14,988 bases of DNA from Flavobacteriales bacterium UBA3376 (GTDB lineage Bacteria; Bacteroidota; Bacteroidia; Flavobacteriales; Weeksellaceae): positions 274 to 15,261 of the forward strand of contig DEQC01000075.1 of the NCBI GenBank assembly GCA_002359055.1, written 5' to 3'. Positions 5,937-12,922 of the stretch are shown in pieces. The notes under the pieces are model-generated. The model was not told where the DNA came from. It did no database searches and was given only the letters and a program-made list of their open reading frames with translations. Positions within the stretch are counted from its first letter, which is position 1, and the number at the start of each line of letters is the position of its first letter. A program made the position numbers and the translations under genes.

Positions 5937-6395
5937 ATGAAAAATCAACTCATCATAAAGGCTTTATTTCTTATTCTTTCTCATCAATTAGTTGCACAAA
6001 ATCCTTTCGCTGAAATCAAAAATTCTATTTCAGAAATAAAGGAAATTTATTTCAATCAACTCAATTTAAATTCAGATTCAATTCTATATAAAGAAGTCAA
6101 TCGTGAACATTGGAAAGTAAACGAATTAGACAAACATACAACCGCATGGCATATTTCGACACAAAGTGATGGAATGCATTATACAGAAATTTACATTATA
6201 AAAAATAGTGAATTGATTTATGCTTTTGAAGAAATACAATGCCGTTCGAACAATCTTGAGGAATCATCAGTTTGGCGATGTGAATATTTTATATTCGATG
6301 AGCAAGTGTTCGATTATGTCTCTTTGGGTCATGGAAAAACTGAAGACGATGCTTGGAATCCTGATGATATCATCATAAAATTTAAAAATCGATAA
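5937..6395 (+). CDS. Secreted hypothetical protein (152 aa)
   Basis: The N-terminal 20 residues (MKNQLIIKALFLILSHQLVA) are a typical signal peptide with probable cleavage before QNPFAE. The mature domain of about 130 residues is soluble and acidic, with alternating strand-like segments (HYTEIYIIKNSELIYAFEE) and two cysteines near the middle (CRSNN..., WRCEYF). The C terminus contains a GHGKTEDDAWNP loop. I do not recognise a named family. It starts 16 bp after the WG-repeat lipoprotein, so the two are probably co-transcribed and may work together at the cell envelope. Confidence 0.7.
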   Translation: MKNQLIIKALFLILSHQLVAQNPFAEIKNSISEIKEIYFNQLNLNSDSILYKEVNREHWKVNELDKHTTAWHISTQSDGMHYTEIYIIKNSELIYAFEEIQCRSNNLEESSVWRCEYFIFDEQVFDYVSLGHGKTEDDAWNPDDIIIKFKNR

Positions 6396-6458
6396 GCGGA
6401 ATTTTAAGGTGTTTTTTCTGAAAATCAATAAACGATTTTAATTTAATATCCACTTAAG

Positions 6459-6482
6459 AAAATCCTTGTTTTCGAGGATTTT
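6459..6482 (+). terminator. Probable intrinsic terminator
   Basis: AAAATCCTTG (6459-6468) pairs with CGAGGATTTT (6473-6482), with one U-G pair, around a TTTT loop. The 3' arm ends in T residues. It lies about 65 bases after the stop of the 5937-6395 gene and just before the promoter of the next unit. The T-tract is part of the stem, so strength is uncertain; the AT-rich arms would work in both directions. Confidence 0.5.
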
Positions 6483-6509
6483 GATATACAACTGATTGAC
6501 GTACTTTTG
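6481..6509 (+). promoter_or_regulatory. Bacteroidota-type promoter for the membrane-protein pair
   Basis: TTG (6481-6483), an 18-base spacer and TACTTTTG (6502-6509), a full match to TAnnTTTG. The expected start of transcription is about 30 bases before the ATG at 6547. Confidence 0.55.
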
Positions 6510-6546
6510 AATTTCAAGCAGAAGTTAAATTTTCACCAAAAAAAGC

Positions 6547-7290
6547 ATGGAAATTAAGCAAGCCATAAACAAAAACAACTTTCCTGAAGTCAAATCAGAA
6601 CCTCAGTGGTTTTGGACTTGGACTGTACGCTTATTGCTTATTATTTTAGGTGCAAGCATCATACTTCCGATTATTCTGATTCCATGGCTTTTTTATATAG
6701 ACGGAAGCATTGATTTCACTGCATTTATCACATTTAGTGTTTTTTATTACCCAATCATTATTTGGTTGACGTGGCGAGCTTTACGCTATTTAAAACGTGT
6801 CAGAAAAAATGCAAATCGGCATATAACAATCAATAAAGAAGGTTTGATTTTCGAAAAATTAAATGGAAATTTTGAACATATAAAATACAGTCAATTGGAT
6901 AAATCATCAGAATCAAAATATGATGTTTTCATCGATATAGATCGTTTTTTTGCCAATGGAGTTTGGTATAGAAATGCTTATTTAACTGTTTTCATCAATG
7001 GCCAAAAACGTAGAATTCATTCCTTTCATCCCGATATGGCATATAGTTATTTCGCCAAAAACAAAAGACTGATGAGAAGTCATTTTATTCGAGGAATCGC
7101 TCTATTTCGACCTGATTTACAAATCGACCCGCTTGTTTATTCAGAGTTTCTAATTGACCCAGAAACCTTTGAATTTAGTAAAAATAAATTTTGGGCAACC
7201 TTGATCTTTGCAGCTATTTTTCTCATCCTCACATTCCTCGGAATCGAATTATATATGAAATATCGAATGGGTGATTCACTTATTTTTTAA
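6547..7290 (+). CDS. Membrane protein with a PH-like cytoplasmic domain (247 aa)
   Basis: Two hydrophobic segments lie near the N terminus (about 27-51 and 58-78) and one near the C terminus (about 215-237). The roughly 130 residues between them are soluble. That soluble part starts with RHITINKEGLIFEKLNGNFE and continues with alternating strands (IKYSQLDK, DVFIDIDRFF, YLTVFINGQKRRIH). This resembles the arrangement of small bacterial PH-like or DUF domains attached to paired helices, but no diagnostic motif is seen. Basic residues after the second helix (RYLKRVRKNANR) suggest the loop is cytoplasmic. It is preceded by a good promoter and followed 38 bp later by another membrane protein. Function is unknown. 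Confidence 0.7.
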   Translation: MEIKQAINKNNFPEVKSEPQWFWTWTVRLLLIILGASIILPIILIPWLFYIDGSIDFTAFITFSVFYYPIIIWLTWRALRYLKRVRKNANRHITINKEGLIFEKLNGNFEHIKYSQLDKSSESKYDVFIDIDRFFANGVWYRNAYLTVFINGQKRRIHSFHPDMAYSYFAKNKRLMRSHFIRGIALFRPDLQIDPLVYSEFLIDPETFEFSKNKFWATLIFAAIFLILTFLGIELYMKYRMGDSLIF

Positions 7291-7328
7291 TGTTGAAATA
7301 TTCTAAAACAAACTTTTAATTAAATCAA

Positions 7329-7721
7329 ATGGACATTTTAGCTTGGATAATATCGCTACTTTTTTACGCTCTACTTTTTTATGTTTTAAATAAGCAACAA
7401 AAAGAGAAAGGCGTCAATTTATTACAAAAAATTCTCGTTGTCATTTTATTCTTTCATATCAATGCTATCGGAAGTTTAATTTTGTATGAACCTATGATGA
7501 ACCTTTTCCAAATCAGCACTAATGGGTTTATGAATTTAAATGGATTAATCACGTTTTCGATTATTTGGATGATTTTATCCATAGTGATTTTAGTAATTTC
7601 CTATTATACAAAAAATCGATTAGGAACGCTTTATAATACTATCAAACGAACACAAATTGTGTTTTTAATTTTACCAACTTTCTTGTTAATGCTTTTTCTT
7701 TTTGCAGTCAGTTTAAAATAA
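7329..7721 (+). CDS. Four-helix membrane protein (130 aa)
   Basis: Hydrophobic segments at about 2-20, 34-54, 70-92 and 106-128 fill most of the protein. Short basic loops (NKQQKEKGVN, YTKNRLGT, IKRTQ) suggest cytoplasmic sides. There are no catalytic motifs and I recognise no family. It follows the 247-aa membrane protein by 38 bp and is probably in the same transcript. Its stop is one base from the stop of the convergent lipoprotein gene. Confidence 0.65.
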   Translation: MDILAWIISLLFYALLFYVLNKQQKEKGVNLLQKILVVILFFHINAIGSLILYEPMMNLFQISTNGFMNLNGLITFSIIWMILSIVILVISYYTKNRLGTLYNTIKRTQIVFLILPTFLLMLFLFAVSLK

Positions 7722-7722
7722 A

Positions 7723-8109
7723 TTATTCCAAAATTTTATTCATTTCCACCACAAGCGTATCCGAATTTGATTTGTTCCACTTTATTTTCACCGGATTATA
7801 ACCCTCTTTATCAAACCATAAAACCAAATAAGGTTTACAAGTCAATCCATCGGCCAAACGCATATCCATAAACCAACCAGAACTATCTGTTTGCCAATGA
7901 TGTCGATAAAAACTGTCTTTATCTAAATTTTGTTTTTCGACTGAAGTCAAAAGAGAATCACGACTATAATACACATTGCTGAGTGGTTTCCCAGTTTCGG
8001 CATCGATTGCATAACCTTGCAAATACTGCACACAATCGCAAGAAATCAATAAGCCCAATGACAAAAAAAATAGAATCAAAGCGCTCCAAGAAATGTACAA
8101 TTTTTTCAT
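7723..8109 (-). CDS. Lipoprotein with carboxypeptidase-regulatory-like domain (128 aa)
   Basis: The frame is open from 8178, but the ATG at 8109 gives a proper lipoprotein signal: MKKLYISWSALILFFLSLGL then LISC, with the lipidated Cys at residue 24. I therefore choose it; the upstream 23 residues do not look like a signal. The sequence LQGYAIDAETGKPLSNVYY just after the signal fits the opening strands of the CarboxypepD_reg-like fold (Y-x-x-D-x-x-TGxPLxxV). A WFMDMRL strand and a C-terminal LVVEMNKI strand complete a small beta-sandwich. Such lipoproteins in Bacteroidota are envelope proteins of unknown individual role. It is transcribed towards the membrane-protein pair and ends one base from it. 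Confidence 0.75.
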   Translation of the reverse strand: MKKLYISWSALILFFLSLGLLISCDCVQYLQGYAIDAETGKPLSNVYYSRDSLLTSVEKQNLDKDSFYRHHWQTDSSGWFMDMRLADGLTCKPYLVLWFDKEGYNPVKIKWNKSNSDTLVVEMNKILE

Positions 8110-8293
8110 AAGGTTAAAATTTGGGAAGGATATATTTTCAATCAAATTTCTCCATTTCAATTCACCTAAACAATCCACGAAAACCAGTATGTTTTTACTT
8201 ATTTTAAAAATCGAACTTTGTTTGGTAAAATAATTTTCTTGATTTCTAAATGATTATGAGGAATTATAAAAGAATCGAATCAAACTTAACAAC

Positions 8294-8323
8294 TTGTCTA
8301 TCGAAAAAAAGACGTTAAATTTG
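8294..8323 (+). promoter_or_regulatory. Bacteroidota-type promoter of the two-component system
   Basis: TTG (8294-8296), exactly 19 bases, then TAAATTTG (8316-8323), a full match to the phylum's TAnnTTTG element. Transcription would begin near 8330, about 40 bases before the kinase start at 8370. Confidence 0.65.
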
Positions 8324-8369
8324 ATGGAAGAGTTGATAATTCATTTGCATTAAACCCAGCAACATCTAC

Positions 8370-10421
8370 ATGAAAAACTCAAATATTTTCAAAGTGAATT
8401 TCTTTAAACTGTCTTTGATTTGGGCTGCTATATGTTGTTTTACATTTACCAACATTGCTCAAGCTCAAAATGCTGTTGAACAGTATTCCGATAGTTTATT
8501 GTTACAAGTCCGACAAGCTGCTACAACGGATTTGAAGATAGAAGCACTTTTGAATGTCAGTAATTTTTGGATTGATTATGATACTTTAAAAGCCAAACAA
8601 TATTTGGGAGAAGCATATGAATTGATGGATAAACCTGCGACTGATTTTCAAAAAGGTTTGTATCATTTGTATCGAGCGAATATTTGGATGGACTTTAAAC
8701 CAGAAAAAGCCAAAACTGAATATCAATTGGCAGATCGTTTGTTAGCAAATGAGGAAACGCCAAAAGCTTATTTGTATCGATCGAAATTATGGAACAATTA
8801 CGGTGTTGTTTTACAAAAAGAAGATAAGAGTGCCGAGTTTATGGAAGTCATTGTCAACAAAACCATTCCTTTTGCACGTAAAAGTGGCGATAGTCTTCAA
8901 GTCGGTTATCAATTGCAAAATATGGCGATGCTGATGAGCAATCAATCAAATTATGAATTGGCGGACAATTATTACAAACAAGCGCTCAATACGACTTCGA
9001 TTATTTCTGAAAAGAAAGAAGAACGCTTGGATATTTTCATCAACGCTGCTCGAAACGCTTTATTTATGCAAGACCAAATGAGGGCGAGAAATTATTTAGA
9101 CAGCGCAAAAGCTTATGTTCAAAAACTTCCTCATTCAACCACTTCAATCCCTGCTTATTATCGAACGGAACTCACTTACTTTAAACACATAGGCGATTCA
9201 AAACAAGTTTTAGAAAATTATGAAAAGGGAATTGCAACTGCAAGAAATTTAGGAAATACGTATATGCTCAAAGATTTAAGTTTTGAGTTGAGTCGATATT
9301 ATAAAGATTTGGATGATTATCAAAAAGCCAAAGAATACTTACTTCTTTCAAATAATTATGAACCTTATATTCGTCTTCAAAATCGAGCACTTTTTCAAAA
9401 AGAAATGGCGGAACTGGAATGTCATTTAGGAAATTATCGAACTGCTTATAATTACATGGATTCCTTAATCGCAACCAAAGATGCAATTTACCAAAGAGAT
9501 GTAACCACCAAACTACTCAACTTCGAACAACAATATCAAACAGCCGAAAAAGAAAATCAAATCCTTCGGTTGGAAGCCAAAAACAAAGAACAGGAGTTAG
9601 CGATAAGCCGAACACGTTTGTGGGGAATTCTCTTGGTAGCTGTTCTAATCGCAGCTTTAAAAGTTGCGTATTTTTGGAGAAAAATAGGTAAAAACAATAA
9701 AAAACTGTTGATCCAAAAAGAATTGCTTCATGCCGAAGAGCTTAGAAATATTCGACAAAAAGAACGACTGAATCAATACGACGCCATGCTTCAAGGTCAA
9801 GAAGCCGAAAGAAGTCGGATGGCAAAAGATCTACACGATGGTTTGGGAGGCTTGTTGGCTGGATTGAAATTGAAGCTTTCGTCTATAGTTGCTAAATCAA
9901 ATGTGGAAAAGTCTTTTGACAAGAATCATTTAATCGATATTATTCAACAACTGGATTACTCGGTCGATGAATTGCGACGTATCGCTCACGATATGATGCC
10001 TGAATCTTTACGATTTGGTGGATTGGCTCCTGCAATTTCGGATTTGTGTAGATACATGAGTAATCCAACGGTTGAAGTTGATTTTCAAAATTTAGGGATT
10101 CAAGACAATTACCCCAACTCACTGCGTATCAACCTATATCGCATCATTCAAGAATTAATAACCAATTCCATCAAACATTCCGAGGCAACTAAAATTATAG
10201 TGCAATGTAGCGAAATGGATGAATGGTTGTTTGTAACTGTTGAAGACAACGGCAAAGGCATCATAGAAAACAATGAAAATAATCAGAAAGGTTTGGGATG
10301 GGCCAACATTCAAAATCGAATTTCATTATTAAATGGCAGTATAGAAACCATTTCAAATCCAGGAGAAGGCACTTCAGTTAACATTCATATCGCATTAGAA
10401 AATGAAAAAAAATCTAATTAA
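8370..10421 (+). CDS. TPR-containing sensor histidine kinase (HisKA_3 type)
   Basis: This 683-residue kinase has an N-terminal signal or anchor segment (about 11-32). A helical periplasmic domain of degenerate TPR units follows (about 45-380; for example NYELADNYYKQAL, DYQKAKEYLLLS). After it come a coiled-coil stretch (about 380-415), a transmembrane helix (about 417-436) and a second coiled coil. The HisKA_3 dimerisation domain has the motif RSRMAKDLHDGLGG with His489 as the phospho-accepting residue. The HATPase domain shows an N-box ELITNSIKH (Asn599), G1 DNGKG (626-630) and G2 GLGWANI (641-647). This is the standard NarL-family Bacteroidota kinase architecture. The partner regulator overlaps its 3' end by 20 bp. 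The stimulus is unknown; TPRs usually bind a partner protein or peptide in the periplasm. Confidence 0.93.
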   Translation: MKNSNIFKVNFFKLSLIWAAICCFTFTNIAQAQNAVEQYSDSLLLQVRQAATTDLKIEALLNVSNFWIDYDTLKAKQYLGEAYELMDKPATDFQKGLYHLYRANIWMDFKPEKAKTEYQLADRLLANEETPKAYLYRSKLWNNYGVVLQKEDKSAEFMEVIVNKTIPFARKSGDSLQVGYQLQNMAMLMSNQSNYELADNYYKQALNTTSIISEKKEERLDIFINAARNALFMQDQMRARNYLDSAKAYVQKLPHSTTSIPAYYRTELTYFKHIGDSKQVLENYEKGIATARNLGNTYMLKDLSFELSRYYKDLDDYQKAKEYLLLSNNYEPYIRLQNRALFQKEMAELECHLGNYRTAYNYMDSLIATKDAIYQRDVTTKLLNFEQQYQTAEKENQILRLEAKNKEQELAISRTRLWGILLVAVLIAALKVAYFWRKIGKNNKKLLIQKELLHAEELRNIRQKERLNQYDAMLQGQEAERSRMAKDLHDGLGGLLAGLKLKLSSIVAKSNVEKSFDKNHLIDIIQQLDYSVDELRRIAHDMMPESLRFGGLAPAISDLCRYMSNPTVEVDFQNLGIQDNYPNSLRINLYRIIQELITNSIKHSEATKIIVQCSEMDEWLFVTVEDNGKGIIENNENNQKGLGWANIQNRISLLNGSIETISNPGEGTSVNIHIALENEKKSN

Positions 10422-11028
10422 AGTTATCATAGTAGATGATCATCCTGTGGTTTTACAGGGTTTTGAATACATTTTGCAAGAAGCCGAAGACATAAAGTTA
10501 GTAGGGAAATTTGCTGACGCAAATTCCTTGCGAAATTATTTGAAAAACAACTTGGTCGATATTATATTAATGGACATCAATTTACCCGATAGCAATGGAA
10601 TTGATGAATGCGTTTACATCAAAAAAGAATTTCCACAAACGCAGATTATTGGCATCAGCAATATCAACGAACACAGTATCATTCAACGCATGTTAGATGC
10701 AGGTGCCAGTGGATATTTTCTAAAAAACGCCTCAGCTAATGAGGTTATTTCAGGCATTCATATTGCTATGCATGGAGAAAAGGTTTTTAGTGAAGAAGTA
10801 AAAAATCTTTTAGAAAATTTCGAAACAGGAGAATTACCTGTGATCACTCGAAGAGAAAGGAAAGTTCTACAATTGTTGGCTTCTGGTTTAAATTCGATTG
10901 AAATTGGTGAGAAAATTTTCATCAGTCCACTCACAGTTGAAAGTCATAGACGAAACCTTTTGCAAAAGTTCAAAGTCAATAATGTTGCTGCGCTCATTCA
11001 CAAAGCAATGGAAATGAAATATATTTAA
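10402..11028 (+). CDS. NarL/LuxR-family response regulator
   Basis: The receiver domain (about 5-125) has the acidic pair Asp12-Asp13, the phosphorylation site Asp58 in LMDINLP, Ser86 and Lys108 (FLKN), so all the residues needed for phosphorelay are present. A LuxR-type helix-turn-helix follows at about 146-208 (TRRERKVLQLLASGLNSIEI, then SPLTVESHRRNLLQKF as the recognition region). It is 208 residues, the normal length for the family. The ATG lies inside the last codons of the kinase gene (20-bp overlap), so it is the cognate partner of that kinase. Its target genes are not evident from the window. Confidence 0.95.
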   Translation: MKKNLIKVIIVDDHPVVLQGFEYILQEAEDIKLVGKFADANSLRNYLKNNLVDIILMDINLPDSNGIDECVYIKKEFPQTQIIGISNINEHSIIQRMLDAGASGYFLKNASANEVISGIHIAMHGEKVFSEEVKNLLENFETGELPVITRRERKVLQLLASGLNSIEIGEKIFISPLTVESHRRNLLQKFKVNNVAALIHKAMEMKYI

Positions 11029-11032
11029 TAAA

Positions 11033-11067
11033 AAATCGACACAAATCTCAATGATTCATGTCGATTT
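11033..11067. terminator. Convergent hairpin terminator
   Basis: AAATCGACA (11033-11041) pairs with TGTCGATTT (11059-11067). Inside the loop a second short pairing AATC/GATT is possible. The stem has A-rich and T-rich ends, so it could stop transcripts from both the response regulator (5 bases upstream) and the convergent membrane-protein gene (17 bases away). The T-tract is only three bases, so it is a moderate candidate. Confidence 0.5.
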
Positions 11068-11083
11068 ATCTATTGAAGACAAT

Positions 11084-11821
11084 TTATTCAACTGCCTCTA
11101 ATTCCGTTTCTTCAGTGGTTTCTAAGACATCTTCCCTATCGATTAAATGCTTAGCGTCATACTCTTTTCTCGCCCTATTTTCGCAAGTTTTACAAAGCGT
11201 TGAAATTCCTTTGGCTTCAAAAGATTCTTTAACAGTTCCAAAAGTAACTCCATCTCTCCCACGGATATGTTGACAATCTTCATAAATATGATTGACAGTT
11301 CCCTGTCTCGCCCAATACACTTGATCTGTATCGGTCAAACTCGTAACTACTTCCGTTTGAGCATTGATTTCTTCTGTATATTTTTCTATCGAAGGTGGAT
11401 TGAAATCTATACCAAAAATAGTCGCAGCCAATAATGCTACACCTGCGATTGCACCGGCAATTCCTTTGGTTTTCCCATCGATTTCTTTATTGCTCAAAAT
11501 AAAAATCACCAATGGCAAAAATGCTAAAACTGCAATGATTGCTCCCAATTGATTTTGAACAAAGAATTTAAATTTATCCTTTTCAGAAGCGGGGTCCAAT
11601 CGATTGGCCTTTTTCCACAATAAAGATCCAGTGACGGTAAGTCCTAAAATTGCTACTATAGCAACTATCAACCAAACCAACATATCATCATGGATCAACT
11701 TCAAAATGGCGAAGACCTCACCACCTATTGCTATAACCCAAGCCAATAAAGCAAAAAGTCGCAATTGTTTGGCTTTACCTTTGGCTTCAGCACTGGCAAC
11801 GAATTGTTTTTGATTAGTCAT
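11084..11821 (-). CDS. Four-helix membrane protein with His/Cys metal-site-like tail (245 aa)
   Basis: Hydrophobic segments lie at about 21-43, 47-69, 92-111 and 117-138. A soluble domain follows with the pattern VYWARQGTVNHIYEDCQHIR and then CKTC: His178, Cys183 and Cys210-x2-Cys213. That spacing, an aromatic H-x4-C followed by a distant CxxC, is a recurring motif of small metal-binding modules that I recall from other bacterial membrane proteins, probably zinc-binding. The C-terminal 25 residues are acidic. I do not know a function. The gene is single, with its own -7 element upstream, and is convergent with the response regulator. Confidence 0.7.
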   Translation of the reverse strand: MTNQKQFVASAEAKGKAKQLRLFALLAWVIAIGGEVFAILKLIHDDMLVWLIVAIVAILGLTVTGSLLWKKANRLDPASEKDKFKFFVQNQLGAIIAVLAFLPLVIFILSNKEIDGKTKGIAGAIAGVALLAATIFGIDFNPPSIEKYTEEINAQTEVVTSLTDTDQVYWARQGTVNHIYEDCQHIRGRDGVTFGTVKESFEAKGISTLCKTCENRARKEYDAKHLIDREDVLETTEETELEAVE

Positions 11822-11846
11822 ATTGATAACTTTAATGAATTATATT

Positions 11847-11854
11847 CAAAAGTA
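11847..11854 (-). promoter_or_regulatory. Promoter -7 element (TACTTTTG)
   Basis: On the minus strand TACTTTTG fully matches the Bacteroidota TAnnTTTG element and is 25 bases upstream of the ATG at 11821. No TTG lies at the ideal distance, so only the -7 half is convincing. Confidence 0.4.
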
Positions 11855-11912
11855 TTGATTTTAATCATATAGTGTTAAATTTTTCTTAATAAGTTTAATT
11901 TTCAAGTGAAAT

Positions 11913-12506
11913 TTACTTTTTAATCAATTCAATAAAAACTTCTGAGCCAGCTCTTGGCGGAATACTATTGTAGCATTTTTCCATGGTTTTAATTTCAAAA
12001 TGCTTTTCAAATAATTTCAAATATTCATCCTTAGTTCCACCAAAAGGAGGTCCTTGTTTTTCGAAGTTTCTATCGAACAAAACACCTACAATTCGCCCAT
12101 TTTCGGTCAATAAATCAGCTGCTTTTTTCACATAATCCTTTCGCCTATGCGGAGGTAATGCACAGAAAAAAGTTTGCTCAATCATCAAATCGAATTGCCC
12201 TTCGAGTTCAAAAAAATCTTGACAAATTATATTGATTGAATTGTGATTAGAAAATTTAGTTTTTAATTTTTCTATGGCTTCAGTGGCAATGTCGATCAAA
12301 TGGATATTGGTGAATTCTTTTTCGATCAAAAACTCAGCTTCATAAGCATTTCCACATCCTGGAATAAGTATTTTATCGTTTTTATTTTCATATTTTGACA
12401 TGAACTCAACGATAGGATCAGTTGCATATCCAACGTCCCAACCTGTTTCAGCTTTGCGCCATCGTTCATTCCAAAATTCTTGATTCAATTCAATTGGATC
12501 CATCAT
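11913..12506 (-). CDS. TPMT/HOL-type S-adenosylmethionine-dependent methyltransferase
   Basis: The 197-residue protein fits the thiopurine/halide-thiol methyltransferase superfamily. An N-terminal W-x(n)-GWDVGYATDPIVEF region (about 16-35) comes first, then the SAM-binding motif I ILIPGCGNAYE at 46-56, and LIDIA at 70-74 for the ribose-binding acidic residue. FFCALPPHRR follows at about 113-122, GPPFGG at 152-157 and a C-terminal CYNSIPPRAGSEVF. Members of this family methylate thiols, thiocyanate, halides or metalloids; which one cannot be told from sequence. The start (one of two adjacent ATGs at 12506 or 12503) overlaps the end of the rhodanese gene by 14-17 bp. That tight link to sulfur-transfer genes favours a sulfur substrate, which is an inference. 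Confidence 0.85.
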   Translation of the reverse strand: MMDPIELNQEFWNERWRKAETGWDVGYATDPIVEFMSKYENKNDKILIPGCGNAYEAEFLIEKEFTNIHLIDIATEAIEKLKTKFSNHNSINIICQDFFELEGQFDLMIEQTFFCALPPHRRKDYVKKAADLLTENGRIVGVLFDRNFEKQGPPFGGTKDEYLKLFEKHFEIKTMEKCYNSIPPRAGSEVFIELIKK

Positions 12507-12828
12507 TTTTATGATTTTCTACTGCTTGAATTACACTTTGATACGAACCACCATTGATGACATTTTCAATTCCATTGTTTTGCAAAATACCTTTGGCTTG
12601 TCCACTTCGGGCACCACTTTTACAAAATACAACGATTTTGTCTTTGGATTTAAATTCTGACAATTTGTTGTTCACTTCGTTCAATGGAATGTTTACAGCA
12701 CCTTCGGCACTTCCCAATTCAAATTCCTCTGGAGTTCTAACATCGACCAAAAACGCTCCGTCTTTGATGTATTGTTCCAATTCATTTGAGTCTCCACCCT
12801 CAAACATTTTTTTAAAAAATCCTAACAT
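12490..12828 (-). CDS. Single-domain rhodanese (112 aa)
   Basis: A rhodanese fold spans about 15-105. LVDVRTPEEFELG at 27-39 is the family's N-terminal signature and the active-site loop is CKSGARS with catalytic Cys69. Rhodaneses move sulfane sulfur from donors such as thiosulfate or persulfides to acceptors such as glutathione or cyanide. The N-terminal MLGFFKKMFEGG is amphipathic rather than a signal peptide, so the protein is probably cytoplasmic. It overlaps the methyltransferase gene by 17 bp and lies 94 bp downstream of the dioxygenase-rhodanese gene, with a strong hairpin in between. The three genes and the OsmC gene form one leftward cluster. Confidence 0.9.
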   Translation of the reverse strand: MLGFFKKMFEGGDSNELEQYIKDGAFLVDVRTPEEFELGSAEGAVNIPLNEVNNKLSEFKSKDKIVVFCKSGARSGQAKGILQNNGIENVINGGSYQSVIQAVENHKNDGSN

Positions 12829-12865
12829 AGTTTTATTTGTGTGTTATTTGTTAAGCTAAATCCAA

Positions 12866-12901
12866 ACGAACTCCTTAAAAACAAGTTTTATAGGAGTTCG
12901 T
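12866..12901. repeat. Strong intergenic hairpin between sulfur genes
   Basis: ACGAACTCCT (12866-12875) and AGGAGTTCGT (12892-12901) pair perfectly. Inside, TAAAA pairs with TTTTA after a single-base bulge, giving about 15 pairs around a five-base loop. It is followed by no T-run on either strand, so a simple terminator is unlikely. As RNA it could be a processing or stability element separating the two genes, or a weak attenuator. Confidence 0.5.
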
Positions 12902-12922
12902 CTGTCATCTATTTATTTTAAA

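Noticed and set aside
8110..8178. Upstream start of the 7723-8109 lipoprotein
   Set aside because: It would place 23 polar residues before the signal peptide; the ATG at 8109 gives a normal lipoprotein signal.
12554..12859. Plus-strand open frame opposite the rhodanese gene
   Set aside because: The opposite strand encodes a clear rhodanese with its catalytic loop; this frame is a shadow.
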